Below, one piece after another: positions 1 through 7,341 of a DNA stretch of 64,000 nucleotides. Within the stretch, counting starts at the first letter, position 1. Each line of letters begins with the position of its first letter. The position numbers were made by a program, and so were the translations under genes. The notes beneath the pieces are model-generated. The model had not been told where the DNA came from. It ran no database searches and saw nothing but the letters and a program-made list of their open reading frames with translations. Source of the DNA: Caenimonas sedimenti (GTDB lineage: Bacteria > Pseudomonadota > Gammaproteobacteria > Burkholderiales > Burkholderiaceae_C); contig NZ_VOBQ01000008.1 of NCBI RefSeq assembly GCF_007833165.1, positions 1 through 64,000 of the forward strand, in the 5' to 3' direction.

Positions 1-34
1 GCGTCGACTACTGGCAGGTTGTTCGCTTCATGAC

Positions 35-122
35 AGTGACCGCCTCGCCGAAAGAGTGACCAGGTCGCGCCGAACCTGGTGTCCAGCGGGTTCCGAACGG
101 GGTGTCCAAGTTGGGCCGAAAT
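35..122. repeat. Four degenerate ~20-bp direct repeats, IS21-like element end
   Basis: Four imperfect copies of a unit of the form GTGwCCA...CCGAA begin near 35, 55, 78 and 101, at a spacing of about 22 bp. Multiple short direct repeats inside the terminus are typical of IS21-family elements, and the unit resembles their ends. The TolC-like reading frame starts directly after the last copy (around 127), so the element probably lies to the left of the window and truncated that gene. The short frame before the repeats (3-59) could be the tail of an element gene but is not recognisable. The family assignment is from pattern only. Confidence 0.45.
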
Positions 123-127
123 ACGCA

Positions 128-494
128 CCTGGCCGCAGCCAACCGGTACGAGGCCGTGGTGCGCTCTGCTTCGTCGCAGCTGCGAGAGAGCTACTCGGCC
201 TACCGTACGGCCTACGACCTGGCCAGGCACTACCGCGACGAGATCGTGCCGCTTCGCAAAGTGATGGCAGAGGAGAACGTGCTTCGCTACAACGGCATGT
301 TGATCGGCGTTTTCGAGTTGCTGGCCGACAGCCGGGACCAAGTCACCAGCGTCATGCAGGCCATCAATGCACAGCAGCAGTTCTGGCTGGCCGACGCCGG
401 CCTCGCCGCTTCGATCATCGGCAAGCCAATGGCCATGGGCGCGACGCCGGTCTCCACCAGCACCGCTGGCGGCTCGGAAGGGCCGGGCCATTGA
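128..494 (+). pseudogene. C-terminal fragment of a TolC-family outer-membrane efflux protein
   Basis: The frame encodes about 120 residues of the second helical hairpin and tail of an outer-membrane efflux protein of the TolC/CusC type. The long amphipathic helix with repeated small and charged residues is visible. A full family member has 400-480 residues, so the N-terminal two-thirds are missing. The frame could be read from a GTG at 102, but that lies inside the IS-like repeats and is unlikely to be a real start. The next gene is the copper oxidase, so the intact protein was probably the outer-membrane part of a copper/silver efflux system. It is most likely non-functional. Confidence 0.7.
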
Positions 495-528
495 TGGCTC
501 GCCGCAGACCATATACGGAACCAAAACA

Positions 529-1941
529 ATGACCAGTAGACGCAATTTTTTGTCCGGCGCGGGCGCTATCACGGGCGCCATCGCCGCAGCCTCGATTAGC
601 AAGGTCGCGATGGCGGCGTTACCCGAGCCGGTGCTTCAGACTAAGCCGGACACCATGCCGCCCCTGGTGCCCAACACCGGGCGGCACTACAACCCCATCG
701 TCACGCTCAACGGCTGGACGCTGCCCTGGCGCATGAACAACGGCATCAAGGAATTTCACTTGGTCGCCGAGCCGGTCGTGCGCGAGATGTCGCCAGGGTT
801 CAAGGCGCACCTGTGGGGGTACAACGGCCAGTCCCCAGGCCCCACCATCGAGGTGGTGGAGGGCGACCGGGTGCGGGTGTTCGTCACCAACAAGCTGCCT
901 GAGCACACCAGCATCCACTGGCACGGCCAGCGCCTACCGAACGGCATGGACGGGGTGGCGGGGCTGAACCAGAAGGCGATCGACCCGGGCAAGACCTTCG
1001 TCTACGAGTTCGTGGCACGCCGCCCCGGCACCTTCATGTACCACCCGCACGCGGACGAAATGACGCAGATGGCAATGGGGATGATGGGCTTCTGGGTCAC
1101 GCACCCCAAAGCCAAGCACCCGCTGATCGACGAGGTGGATCGCGATTTCGTCTTTCTGCTCAACGCCTATGACGTCGATCCGGGTGCGTACACGCCCAAG
1201 ATCATGACGATGCTGGACTTCAATCTCTGGACCTTCAACAGCCGCATCTTCCCGGGCATCGACTCGATGAACGTGCGCAAGAACGACAAGGTGCGCATCC
1301 GCATCGGCAACCTGACGATGACCAACCATCCCATTCACCTGCATGGGCATGAGTTCCTCGTCACCGGCACCGACGGCGGCCCAACGCCCAAGAGCACGCG
1401 CTGGTACGAAGTGACGACCGATGTGGCCGTGGGCCAGATGCGCCAGATCGAATTCCTGGCCGACGAGGAGGGCGACTGGGCGTTCCACTGCCACAAGAGC
1501 CACCACACGATGAATGCGATGGGCCATGACGTGCCGACCATGATCGGCGTGGACCACCGCAAGGTGGTCAAGGACATCGTCAACCTGGTGCCCGACTACA
1601 TGGTGATGGGCGAGCGCGGCATGGCCGACATGGCGGAGATGACGATGCCACTGCCGGACAACACCGAACCCATGATGGGCGGACAGGGTCCTTTCGGCTC
1701 CGTCGAAATGGGCGGCATGTTCACCGTCGTCAAGGTCAGGGGCGATCAAAAGCCTGGCGACTACAAAAACACCGACTGGTTCAAGCATCCCGCGGGCACC
1801 GTGGCCTACGAGTTCAAGGGCCAGCTCCCCAATCCGGCGCGTTTCCAGTCCGAAGGAACAGGCTCCATGCCGGTGCAGGGAAAGCCAAAGAAGGACGTGG
1901 AGGTCCAGATCCGTAAACCCAGCGGCCATACCGGCCATTAA
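529..1941 (+). CDS. TAT-exported multicopper oxidase (copper resistance)
   Basis: This 470-residue protein belongs to the multicopper oxidase family and probably oxidises Cu(I) to Cu(II) in the periplasm. It begins with a twin-arginine signal (SRRNFLSGAG, then a hydrophobic stretch). All four copper-ligand blocks are visible: HWHGQ and MYHPHADE in the first cupredoxin domain, HPIHLHGHEF and HCHKSHHTMNAMGH near residues 270-330. A methionine-rich C-terminal stretch (MADMAEMTMP, MMGG) fits cuprous-ion binding. ATG 529 is preferred because the upstream in-frame extension runs back through the TolC fragment. It is shorter than classical CopA (about 600 aa) and closer to the 450-480 aa copper oxidases found beside cusCBA-like genes. 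Confidence 0.9.
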   Translation: MTSRRNFLSGAGAITGAIAAASISKVAMAALPEPVLQTKPDTMPPLVPNTGRHYNPIVTLNGWTLPWRMNNGIKEFHLVAEPVVREMSPGFKAHLWGYNGQSPGPTIEVVEGDRVRVFVTNKLPEHTSIHWHGQRLPNGMDGVAGLNQKAIDPGKTFVYEFVARRPGTFMYHPHADEMTQMAMGMMGFWVTHPKAKHPLIDEVDRDFVFLLNAYDVDPGAYTPKIMTMLDFNLWTFNSRIFPGIDSMNVRKNDKVRIRIGNLTMTNHPIHLHGHEFLVTGTDGGPTPKSTRWYEVTTDVAVGQMRQIEFLADEEGDWAFHCHKSHHTMNAMGHDVPTMIGVDHRKVVKDIVNLVPDYMVMGERGMADMAEMTMPLPDNTEPMMGGQGPFGSVEMGGMFTVVKVRGDQKPGDYKNTDWFKHPAGTVAYEFKGQLPNPARFQSEGTGSMPVQGKPKKDVEVQIRKPSGHTGH

Positions 1942-1985
1942 CCCCCGGCGATTCGCCAATCTGTCTCACTGAAAGGACATTCGAG

Positions 1986-2510
1986 ATGAAACTACTGAAC
2001 GCACTGCTGGCCGCGGCCCTGATGGGCGCATCGCTGGGCGCCGCCGCTCACGAAGGAGAGGACCACAAGAAGAAGGCCGGCCCGGTCAAGAAGGAACAGA
2101 AGGACTGGGGCATCGCGGGGGACGCGAAGGCCGTCAAGCGGACCGTCGAACTGGTCATGAGCGACAACATGCGCTTCACCCCGGACAAGCTCGAAGTCAA
2201 GCAAGGCGACACGGTGAAGTTCGTCGTCAAGAACACCGGCCAGCAGATGCACGAGATCGTCATCGGCACGAAAAAGGTGCTCGATGAGCACGCCGCGCTG
2301 ATGCTGAAGTTTCCGAAAATGGAGCACGACGAGCCCTACATGGCGCACGTGGCGCCGGGCAAGACAGGCGAGGTGGTCTGGACCTTCAACCGCCCGGGCG
2401 ACTTTGATTTTGCGTGCCTGATTGCGGGCCACTACCAAGCCGGCATGGTCGGCAAGATCAAGGTGGTCGCGGCAGGGAAGAGTGATGGACACACGAGCCA
2501 CAAGCACTGA
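1986..2510 (+). CDS. Periplasmic cupredoxin-like copper protein
   Basis: This 174-residue protein has an N-terminal signal peptide (about residues 1-22, ending AAAHE) and a plastocyanin/cupredoxin domain at about 50-160. The blue-copper ligand pattern is present: His in QMHEIVIG, then Cys-x4-His-x4-Met in CLIAGHYQAGM. Histidine-rich ends (HEGEDHKKK at the N-terminus, DGHTSHKH at the C-terminus) suggest extra metal binding. It lies 44 bp after the oxidase, with AAAGGAC as a ribosome-binding site, and may pass electrons or copper to it. It is similar in layout to CopI-type periplasmic copper-tolerance proteins. Confidence 0.85.
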   Translation: MKLLNALLAAALMGASLGAAAHEGEDHKKKAGPVKKEQKDWGIAGDAKAVKRTVELVMSDNMRFTPDKLEVKQGDTVKFVVKNTGQQMHEIVIGTKKVLDEHAALMLKFPKMEHDEPYMAHVAPGKTGEVVWTFNRPGDFDFACLIAGHYQAGMVGKIKVVAAGKSDGHTSHKH

Positions 2511-2985
2511 CGAAGTCCTCAGCCGCCGCGCTGCCCTGGTCGGCGCCATCGGCGGCGCGCTTCTGGTCATGCACGGCCCGGCCTCGGCGAAGGCGATCTT
2601 CGCCGAAGTCTGGAAGGACCCGAACTGCGGCTGCTGCAAGGACTGGGTGGCCCACCTGGAAGCCGGTGGCTTCAAGGTCAAGGTCAACGACACAGGCAAC
2701 GAAGTCATGCGCGCCAGGCTGGGCGTGGATCCCAAGTACGGCTCCTGCCACACCGCTCTCATCGGCGGCTATGTCATCGAGGGCCATGTGCCGGTGCGTG
2801 AGATCCATCGATTGCTCAAGGAAAGGCCGACCGCCCTGGGTCTGGCTGTGCCTGGCATGCCGGTCGGCTCGCCCGGCATGGATGGCGGGCCTTATGGGAA
2901 CCGCAAGGATCCCTACAACGTGATGCTGCTGGCCAAGGATGCCAGCGCCAAGATTTATCAACGCTATGAAGGAAGCAAGTCATGA
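2485..2985 (+). CDS. DUF411 metal-binding protein
   Basis: This 166-residue protein has a TAT-like leader (SRRAALVGAIGGALL) and a DUF411 domain. The family's thioredoxin-like signature PNCGCCKDW sits near residue 50 and a further Cys in YGSCHTAL near 92. DUF411 proteins occur almost only in copper and heavy-metal resistance clusters, and their biochemical role is not settled. The start at 2485 overlaps the cupredoxin gene by 26 bp and is preceded by a purine-rich GGCAGGGAAG. A longer reading from 2422 would place the leader internally, so it was rejected. Confidence 0.85.
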   Translation: MDTRATSTDEVLSRRAALVGAIGGALLVMHGPASAKAIFAEVWKDPNCGCCKDWVAHLEAGGFKVKVNDTGNEVMRARLGVDPKYGSCHTALIGGYVIEGHVPVREIHRLLKERPTALGLAVPGMPVGSPGMDGGPYGNRKDPYNVMLLAKDASAKIYQRYEGSKS

Positions 2986-3329
2986 AGTCCCTCCAAAACA
3001 TCCTGTGGACCGCCGCCCTCGGCGCCGCGGTGTCGACCGTCCCCTTGGCCAGCTTGGCCCAGGCCACCGCCGCCGGATCAACCCCCGCGGCAGCGGCGGC
3101 AGCGGGAGAAGCGACCGAGGCAGAGGTGCGCAAGGTCGACAAGGACAGCAAGAAGATCACGCTCAAGCATGGCGCGATCAAGAATCTGGATATGCCGCCC
3201 ATGACGATGGTGTTCGGGGTCAGTGATGCGTCCATGCTGGACAAGGTCCAGGCCGGCGACAAGATCCGCTTCAGGGCCAACGGCGACGGCGGCAAGTTCA
3301 CGGTCACCGAGATCCTGCCAGCCAAGTGA
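2982..3329 (+). CDS. CusF-like periplasmic copper-binding protein
   Basis: This 115-residue protein starts with a Sec signal peptide (about 1-26, ending SLAQA), followed by an Ala-rich linker and a CusF/CusX-type OB fold. The conserved segment IKNLDMPPMTMVFGV carries the two methionines that, with a histidine and tryptophan in E. coli CusF, hold Cu(I). The matching histidine here is probably LKHG. Its ATG overlaps the stop of the DUF411 gene by 4 bp, so translation is likely coupled. The role would be a copper metallochaperone for an RND efflux pump. Confidence 0.85.
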   Translation: MKSLQNILWTAALGAAVSTVPLASLAQATAAGSTPAAAAAAGEATEAEVRKVDKDSKKITLKHGAIKNLDMPPMTMVFGVSDASMLDKVQAGDKIRFRANGDGGKFTVTEILPAK

Positions 3330-3342
3330 TTTCGCCCCGGCC

Positions 3343-3531
3343 ATGTCCCATGAGATGTTCAAGCTGGCCAGCGCCTCCCGGGAGACGTTGACCTTGATAT
3401 TGGTGGGCGGAGGGCTGGGTGCGGCTTGCTTGGTTGGTTTCGTCTTGTTTGCGGTCTGGCGCGAGAAGCGGCGTGGACTGGGCAAGCCCAGGCAGCGCGG
3501 TCCGCGCGTACGTAAGTCTCGAAAGCGGTAG
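3343..3531 (+). CDS. Small single-span membrane protein, unknown function
   Basis: A 62-residue frame 13 bp after the CusF-like gene. It has one strong hydrophobic segment (about residues 15-36, TLILVGGGLGAACLVGFVLF) and a very basic C-terminal tail rich in Arg and Lys, so it would sit in the membrane with the tail inside. No family is recognised. Position and strand suggest it belongs to the copper operon. It could also be a chance frame. Confidence 0.5.
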   Translation: MSHEMFKLASASRETLTLILVGGGLGAACLVGFVLFAVWREKRRGLGKPRQRGPRVRKSRKR

Positions 3532-3694
3532 CTATAGCTGCGGGGACTGCGTGCACAAGTGAGTGGCGAACGCCCGTCTGCGCGGGTTTGTTCAAAGGGA
3601 GCAGGGGCAGCAGTCGGCGCCGGCGGCGCTGGAAGTCGTCGCGGCGTTGTGCCGCCAGCCGCCATGGGCGGCCAACCAGCCTTGGAGAAACATC

Positions 3695-4030
3695 GTGCCC
3701 CACCAGAAACACCTCTCTTGCATTGAAGCCTGCCACGCCTGCGCGGTAGCCTGCAACCATTGCGCCGCCTCCTGTCTGCAAGAGCCGGACGTGAAGATGA
3801 TGGCGCGCTGCATCGCGCTGGACATGGATTGCGCCGCGATCTGTCAGCTGGCGGCCGCCGCCATGGCTCGTGGCAGTGAGCATGCGAAGGCCATCTGCAG
3901 CCTGTGCGCCGACATTTGCCAGTCTTGCGGCGACGAATGTGCAAAACACGGCATGGAGCACTGCCAGCAGTGCGCGAAGGCCTGCCATCAGTGCGGCCAG
4001 GAATGCCGCAAGATGGCCGCAATGGCTTGA
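3695..4030 (+). CDS. Csp-type four-helix-bundle copper storage protein (DUF326)
   Basis: The 111-residue product is Cys-rich, with many CxxxC and CxxC spacings along helices (CIEACHACAVACNHC, CSLCADICQSC, CQQCAKACHQC). This is the pattern of the copper storage proteins Csp1/Csp3, whose four-helix bundles hold many Cu(I) ions on cysteines inside the bundle. No signal peptide is seen from this start, so it resembles cytosolic Csp3. GTG 3695 was chosen because it follows TTGGAG at good spacing and gives the usual family length. The longer frame from 3563 adds an unrelated low-complexity leader. It probably buffers excess copper. Confidence 0.85.
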   Translation: MPHQKHLSCIEACHACAVACNHCAASCLQEPDVKMMARCIALDMDCAAICQLAAAAMARGSEHAKAICSLCADICQSCGDECAKHGMEHCQQCAKACHQCGQECRKMAAMA

Positions 4031-4053
4031 ATTCCCCTCACCGAAAGACCAAC

Positions 4054-4425
4054 ATGACCAATCAGAACAAACACGCAGTCACCATCGCCTTGGCGCTCGC
4101 GTTCCTGCAACCTCTGGCATATGCCCAAACGCCGGCCAAGCCGGGCGCCGCGCCGATGGCAGGCATGGCGGCTCCCTCTTCCATGCCGGCAGGCAAGATG
4201 GACATGAAGTCAATGATGAAGGACATGCACGACAAGATGTCCTCCATGCCGATGACCGGAAAGCCGGACGTCGATTTCGCCATGATGATGCGGATTCATC
4301 ACGAGGGCGCGATCCATATGGCCGAAGCGGAACTCAAGGACGGCAAGGAGCCGCAGATGAAAAAGATGGCCAAAGACATCATCTCCGCGCAGAAAAAGTG
4401 TCGGATACCTGCCCGGCGAGCGTGA
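4054..4425 (+). pseudogene. DUF305 protein, C-terminus replaced at an IS91 boundary
   Basis: The frame has a signal peptide (about 1-24, ending AYAQ), a Met-rich segment (MDMKSMMKDMHDKM, MPMTG) and the DUF305 helix MMMRIHHEGAIHMAEAEL, whose HHxGA block is diagnostic of this ferritin-like, copper-associated family. The family continues for about 25-40 residues after IISAQKK. Here the frame runs into CRIPARRA and stops at 4425. The break coincides with a TGTCGGA repeat and nested hairpins (4399-4463) next to the IS91 transposase. The gene is therefore truncated by the element, though the shortened protein may still be made. Confidence 0.75.
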
Positions 4426-4463
4426 CGACGCTCCCCTGCTACGACAGAAGGGCAGGTGTCGGA
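4399..4463. repeat. terIS-like nested inverted repeats at the 3' end of the IS91 element
   Basis: A compact structured segment. TGTCGGA occurs at 4399-4405 and again at 4457-4463. ACCTGCCC (4407-4414) pairs with GGGCAGGT (4450-4457), and inside these GAGCGT (4418-4423) pairs with ACGCTC (4428-4433) around a GACG loop. IS91-family elements end rolling-circle transfer at a palindromic terminator downstream of the transposase, and this lies on that side. It begins exactly where the DUF305 homology stops. Confidence 0.55.
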
Positions 4464-4720
4464 CAAGCCTCAAGGGAGGAAACCGCGGGGCACGCCCACG
4501 GCTGAGGACGCAAGCTATGGCGATTGCATGGTCGCGAGCGTTGGCGAGGGTAACGCCCGCGGGGTGATCGTCGCCCGTCCGCCCGCATTCGCGCGATGTG
4601 CAGGCCAGCGGCGTCCGTACGCACGGTTGCCGTGGCGCTTCAGCGGCACGTTCCGCTTGATCGGCACGAGCATGCCCCGAGTGCTTGCTAAGCACTCACG
4701 ACGCCGAGCATGGCAGACGG

Positions 4721-5926
4721 TCACGGCGGTGGTCCTGTTGGCGGTGGTCCGCGGATGTTCTGCACCCGAAGAATGATCTCGACGATCGTCATGGCGCAGC
4801 CGCAGTGGCGGCAGACGAACGCCGGCGCGGTGCCTTCAGCCTGCGTCTTCGATAGCTCCTCGGCATGTTGAGTCCGCTCTTGGGACCCTTGCACACCAAG
4901 CAGCTGCCGCGCTTGAGCGATGTCCTGCTTGTGATTGGCGTTGGACAGCAAGCCGTAGTGCCGAATCCGGTGGAAGCCGGCGGGCAGCACATGCAGCAGG
5001 AAGCGCCGGATGAACTCCGGCGCCTCCAGCGTCATCGCCTTGTGCTTGGTGCGACCCTTGGCCCGGTAGTCCTTCCAGCGGAAGGTCACCTGGCCATCGG
5101 CCATGCCGATCAGGCGACTGTTGGAGATCGCCACCCGGTGGGTGTATCGGGAGAGGTAGGCCAGCACGGCCTGCGGCCCGGCGAAGGGCCGCTTCGCGTA
5201 GACCACCCATTCGGTCTTGCGCAGTGGTGCCGCCCAGCGGGCGAAGGCTGCGCCATCGGCGAGCGCTGCCAGATCGCCCAGCAGCCGTAGCCGACCTTCG
5301 CCGTGGGCCCTCTGCAGCTCTTCGAGGAAGCGCCGCCGGAAGAGGCGAGAGAGCACACGCACCGACAGGAAGAACCCGCGCCGGCAGGAGACCCACCGGC
5401 TGCCGTCCCGCGCCAGGCCACCGCCCGGCACGATCCCGTGGACGTGCGGGTGGTGCGTCAGCGCCGAGCCCCAGGTGTGCAGCACCAGCGTCACGCCGAT
5501 GCGAGCACCCAGATGCTTCGCGTCGCCGGCAATCGTCTGCAGCACTTCGGCTGCGACGTCGAACAGCATGCCGTAGACCAGCGCCTTGTTCTGGTAGGCC
5601 ACGGTCGCCACCGGGGCCGGCAGCGTGAACACCACGTGGAAGTACTCGACTGGCAGCAGGTCGGCCTGGCGCTCCTGCAGCCAGCGCTGGGCGGCGCTCG
5701 CCTGGCACTTGGGGCAATGACGGTTGCGGCAGGAGTTGTACGCCAACTGGGCAGCGCCGCAGCCGTCGCAGCGCAGCGCGTGTCCTCCCAGTGCCGCGGT
5801 GCGGCACCGTTCGATGGCGGTCATGACCTTCAGCTGGCCCAGGCTCAGGTGGCCGCACTGGTCGGCGCGCCAGGCCGGCCCGTACCGGCGGAAGATGTCG
5901 GCGACCTCCAGGACAGGCCGCTCCAC
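4721..5926 (-). CDS. IS91-family rolling-circle transposase
   Basis: This 401-residue protein has the features of IS91 transposases. There is an N-terminal zinc-binding part (about residues 45-80, with CDGCG and CRNRHCPKC), the HUH metal-binding motif HPHVHGIVPGGG around residue 160, and the two catalytic tyrosines in YLSRYTHR around 262-266 (Y2 type). These enzymes nick one strand at oriIS and move the element by rolling circle. The GTG start at 5926 follows the integrase by only 10 bp. The length is normal and no frameshift is seen, so it may be active. Confidence 0.92.
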   Translation of the reverse strand: MERPVLEVADIFRRYGPAWRADQCGHLSLGQLKVMTAIERCRTAALGGHALRCDGCGAAQLAYNSCRNRHCPKCQASAAQRWLQERQADLLPVEYFHVVFTLPAPVATVAYQNKALVYGMLFDVAAEVLQTIAGDAKHLGARIGVTLVLHTWGSALTHHPHVHGIVPGGGLARDGSRWVSCRRGFFLSVRVLSRLFRRRFLEELQRAHGEGRLRLLGDLAALADGAAFARWAAPLRKTEWVVYAKRPFAGPQAVLAYLSRYTHRVAISNSRLIGMADGQVTFRWKDYRAKGRTKHKAMTLEAPEFIRRFLLHVLPAGFHRIRHYGLLSNANHKQDIAQARQLLGVQGSQERTQHAEELSKTQAEGTAPAFVCRHCGCAMTIVEIILRVQNIRGPPPTGPPP

Positions 5927-5936
5927 GGGCGGGGCG

Positions 5937-6812
5937 CTACCCGGGCGGCAGCGTCTCGATGGGGCTGATCACCTCGCGCAGCACTTCGGTGGCCACCTGG
6001 GCGTACATCGAGGTGGTCTCCAGCTTCGCGTGCCCGAGCAGCACTTGGATCACACGGATGTCGACCTTCTGCTCCAGCAGGTGGGTGGCGAAGCTGTGGC
6101 GCAGCGTGTGCATGGCCACCCGCTTGCCGATGCCGGCGGCCGCAGCCGCCTCGTGCACAACACGATTGAGCTGCCGTGTACTCATGGACTGCACCGGGTC
6201 TCGGCCAGGAAAGAGCCAGCCTTCGGCGCGGATGGCGCCTTCGGCATGCGCGGCCTTCCACCAGGCGCGCAGGCGCTGCAACAGCAGCGGGGGCAGGATC
6301 GCGTAGCGATCCTTGCGCCCCTTGCCCTGATCCACGCGGAGCGTCATGCGCTGGCTGTCGATGTCGGCGACACGCAACCGCACGATCTCGCCCACCCGCA
6401 GCCCGGCGCCGTAGGCCACCGACAGGGCGGTTTGGTACTTGATGTTGGGCGCCGCAGCGATCAGCCGCGAGACTTCCTCCTGGCTCAAGACCACGGGCAG
6501 CCTGCGCGGCGTGCGAACCGGACGCACCCTGGCCATCACGTCGCCGCTCTCCAGGGTCACGTCGAAGAAGAACTTCAGGCCCGTGAGCGTGGCGTTCAGC
6601 GAGACCGGCGACGTTCCTGCGTCAACCATGTGCAGCTGGAACAGGCGCAGGTCCTCGGGGGTGGCCGTGTCAGGGGGGCGTCGCAGGTACCGGGTGAGGC
6701 TGCGCACTGCCCGGATGTAGGCGCTCTGGGTCTTGGGCGCCAGGTTGCGCATGCGCATATCGTCGAGCATGCGCTGGCGCAGCGGCGTGACGGTCGCGGT
6801 CGATGGAGTCAT
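5937..6812 (-). CDS. Tyrosine recombinase (site-specific integrase) of the IS91 element
   Basis: This 291-residue protein has an N-terminal SAM-like core-binding domain (about 10-95) and a C-terminal phage-integrase catalytic domain. The catalytic residues are visible: Arg in YGAGLRVGEI, the HxxR box HTLRHSFATH, His in LLGHAKLETT, and the nucleophile in TSMYAQV. ATG 6812 was chosen because AGGAG lies just upstream; a longer reading to 6875 lacks support. It is co-oriented with the transposase and probably co-transcribed, as in other IS91 elements with integrase. Its exact job in transposition is not established. Confidence 0.88.
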   Translation of the reverse strand: MTPSTATVTPLRQRMLDDMRMRNLAPKTQSAYIRAVRSLTRYLRRPPDTATPEDLRLFQLHMVDAGTSPVSLNATLTGLKFFFDVTLESGDVMARVRPVRTPRRLPVVLSQEEVSRLIAAAPNIKYQTALSVAYGAGLRVGEIVRLRVADIDSQRMTLRVDQGKGRKDRYAILPPLLLQRLRAWWKAAHAEGAIRAEGWLFPGRDPVQSMSTRQLNRVVHEAAAAAGIGKRVAMHTLRHSFATHLLEQKVDIRVIQVLLGHAKLETTSMYAQVATEVLREVISPIETLPPG

Positions 6813-7341
6813 GGTCCTGCTCCTGTGGGTGAACGAGGCGGATTGCCTCGCTCGCCAACATCGCAGAATCGCCACCGGTTCGAGCTACCCCGATGTCGCC
6901 GGAGGGGCTACCGCGTAGCGGTTTAGTCCTTTGGCCGAACTCTGCCCTCGAGGCCTCACTCAGAGGGAGTTCGGGTCACTCGATGTCTGAGAACGACCCA
7001 AAGCAGCCGTCTCGTCTCTCGTCTTGAGCACTGCCGAATCAAGGCAGTGGTCCGGTCGGCGGACTATGAATCCGCCGCTCGATGTTTTCACCCAAAGCAG
7101 CCGATCGACACCACTGCGTCGTTCAGGGTGTGAATGGCCGATGCGACCCATCGATAGTGGGAGTTATCCAAACAGCAGGAGCCGGCTCAACCTGAGGAGC
7201 CGGACGCTCGCTCCCCGACGTCGCGGCCCGCAAGGTTTGCGGCGCTTTCCACCTGGGGGACCCATCTCAATCTCTCGGTGCCTCACCACGTGAACCGTGA
7301 ACCTGCTGTCGCAGCTAGCCAAGTGAATCCGAGTGAGGGTC
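6813..7341. other. 529-bp non-coding region with three perfect hairpins and a short direct repeat
   Basis: No gene is supported here. Three perfect inverted repeats are visible: CACTGCC 7029-7035 with GGCAGTG 7043-7049, CGGCGGA 7057-7063 with TCCGCCG 7071-7077 (both 7-bp stems with 7-nt loops), and CCGGCTC 7182-7188 with GAGCCGG 7197-7203. The 14-mer ACCCAAAGCAGCCG occurs at 6996-7009 and 7090-7103. The region may contain the IS91 origin end and remnants of other elements. It separates the mobile element from bioB. Confidence 0.6.

Larger units (their letters stand above)
4399..7300 (-). mobile_element. IS91-family element with accessory integrase (right end approximate)
   Basis: The element carries, reading on the minus strand, a tyrosine recombinase followed 10 bp later by an IS91-type HUH transposase. 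This is the arrangement of the IS91 subgroup that carries an integrase. Its left boundary in this window is set by the broken DUF305 gene and the terIS-like hairpins at 4399-4463. The stretch 4464-4720 has no convincing gene. The right (oriIS) end is not clear and may be anywhere in the hairpin-rich region up to about 7300. No remnant of the DUF305 C-terminus was found on the right, so the junction with the catabolic genes is not a simple insertion. Confidence 0.7.

Noticed and set aside
56..532. 158-codon frame across the TolC fragment
   Set aside because: Out of frame with the recognisable TolC helix and Arg-rich; a shadow frame.
3563..3694. N-terminal extension of the Csp-type protein
   Set aside because: The 44 extra residues are not Cys-containing helices of the family and have no ribosome-binding site; GTG 3695 follows GGAG and gives the normal length.
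4456..4776. 106-codon frame beside the IS91 terminus
   Set aside because: It has no family features, overlaps the transposase end and lies in the structured terminal region of the element.
7029..7203. Possible CRISPR or integron attC array
   Set aside because: The hairpins differ in stem sequence and spacing and no repeat-spacer pattern or attC core sites are seen.
6960..7293. Short frames on both strands in the hairpin region
   Set aside because: Arg/Ser-rich products without motifs or ribosome-binding sites; the DNA is better described as non-coding element ends.
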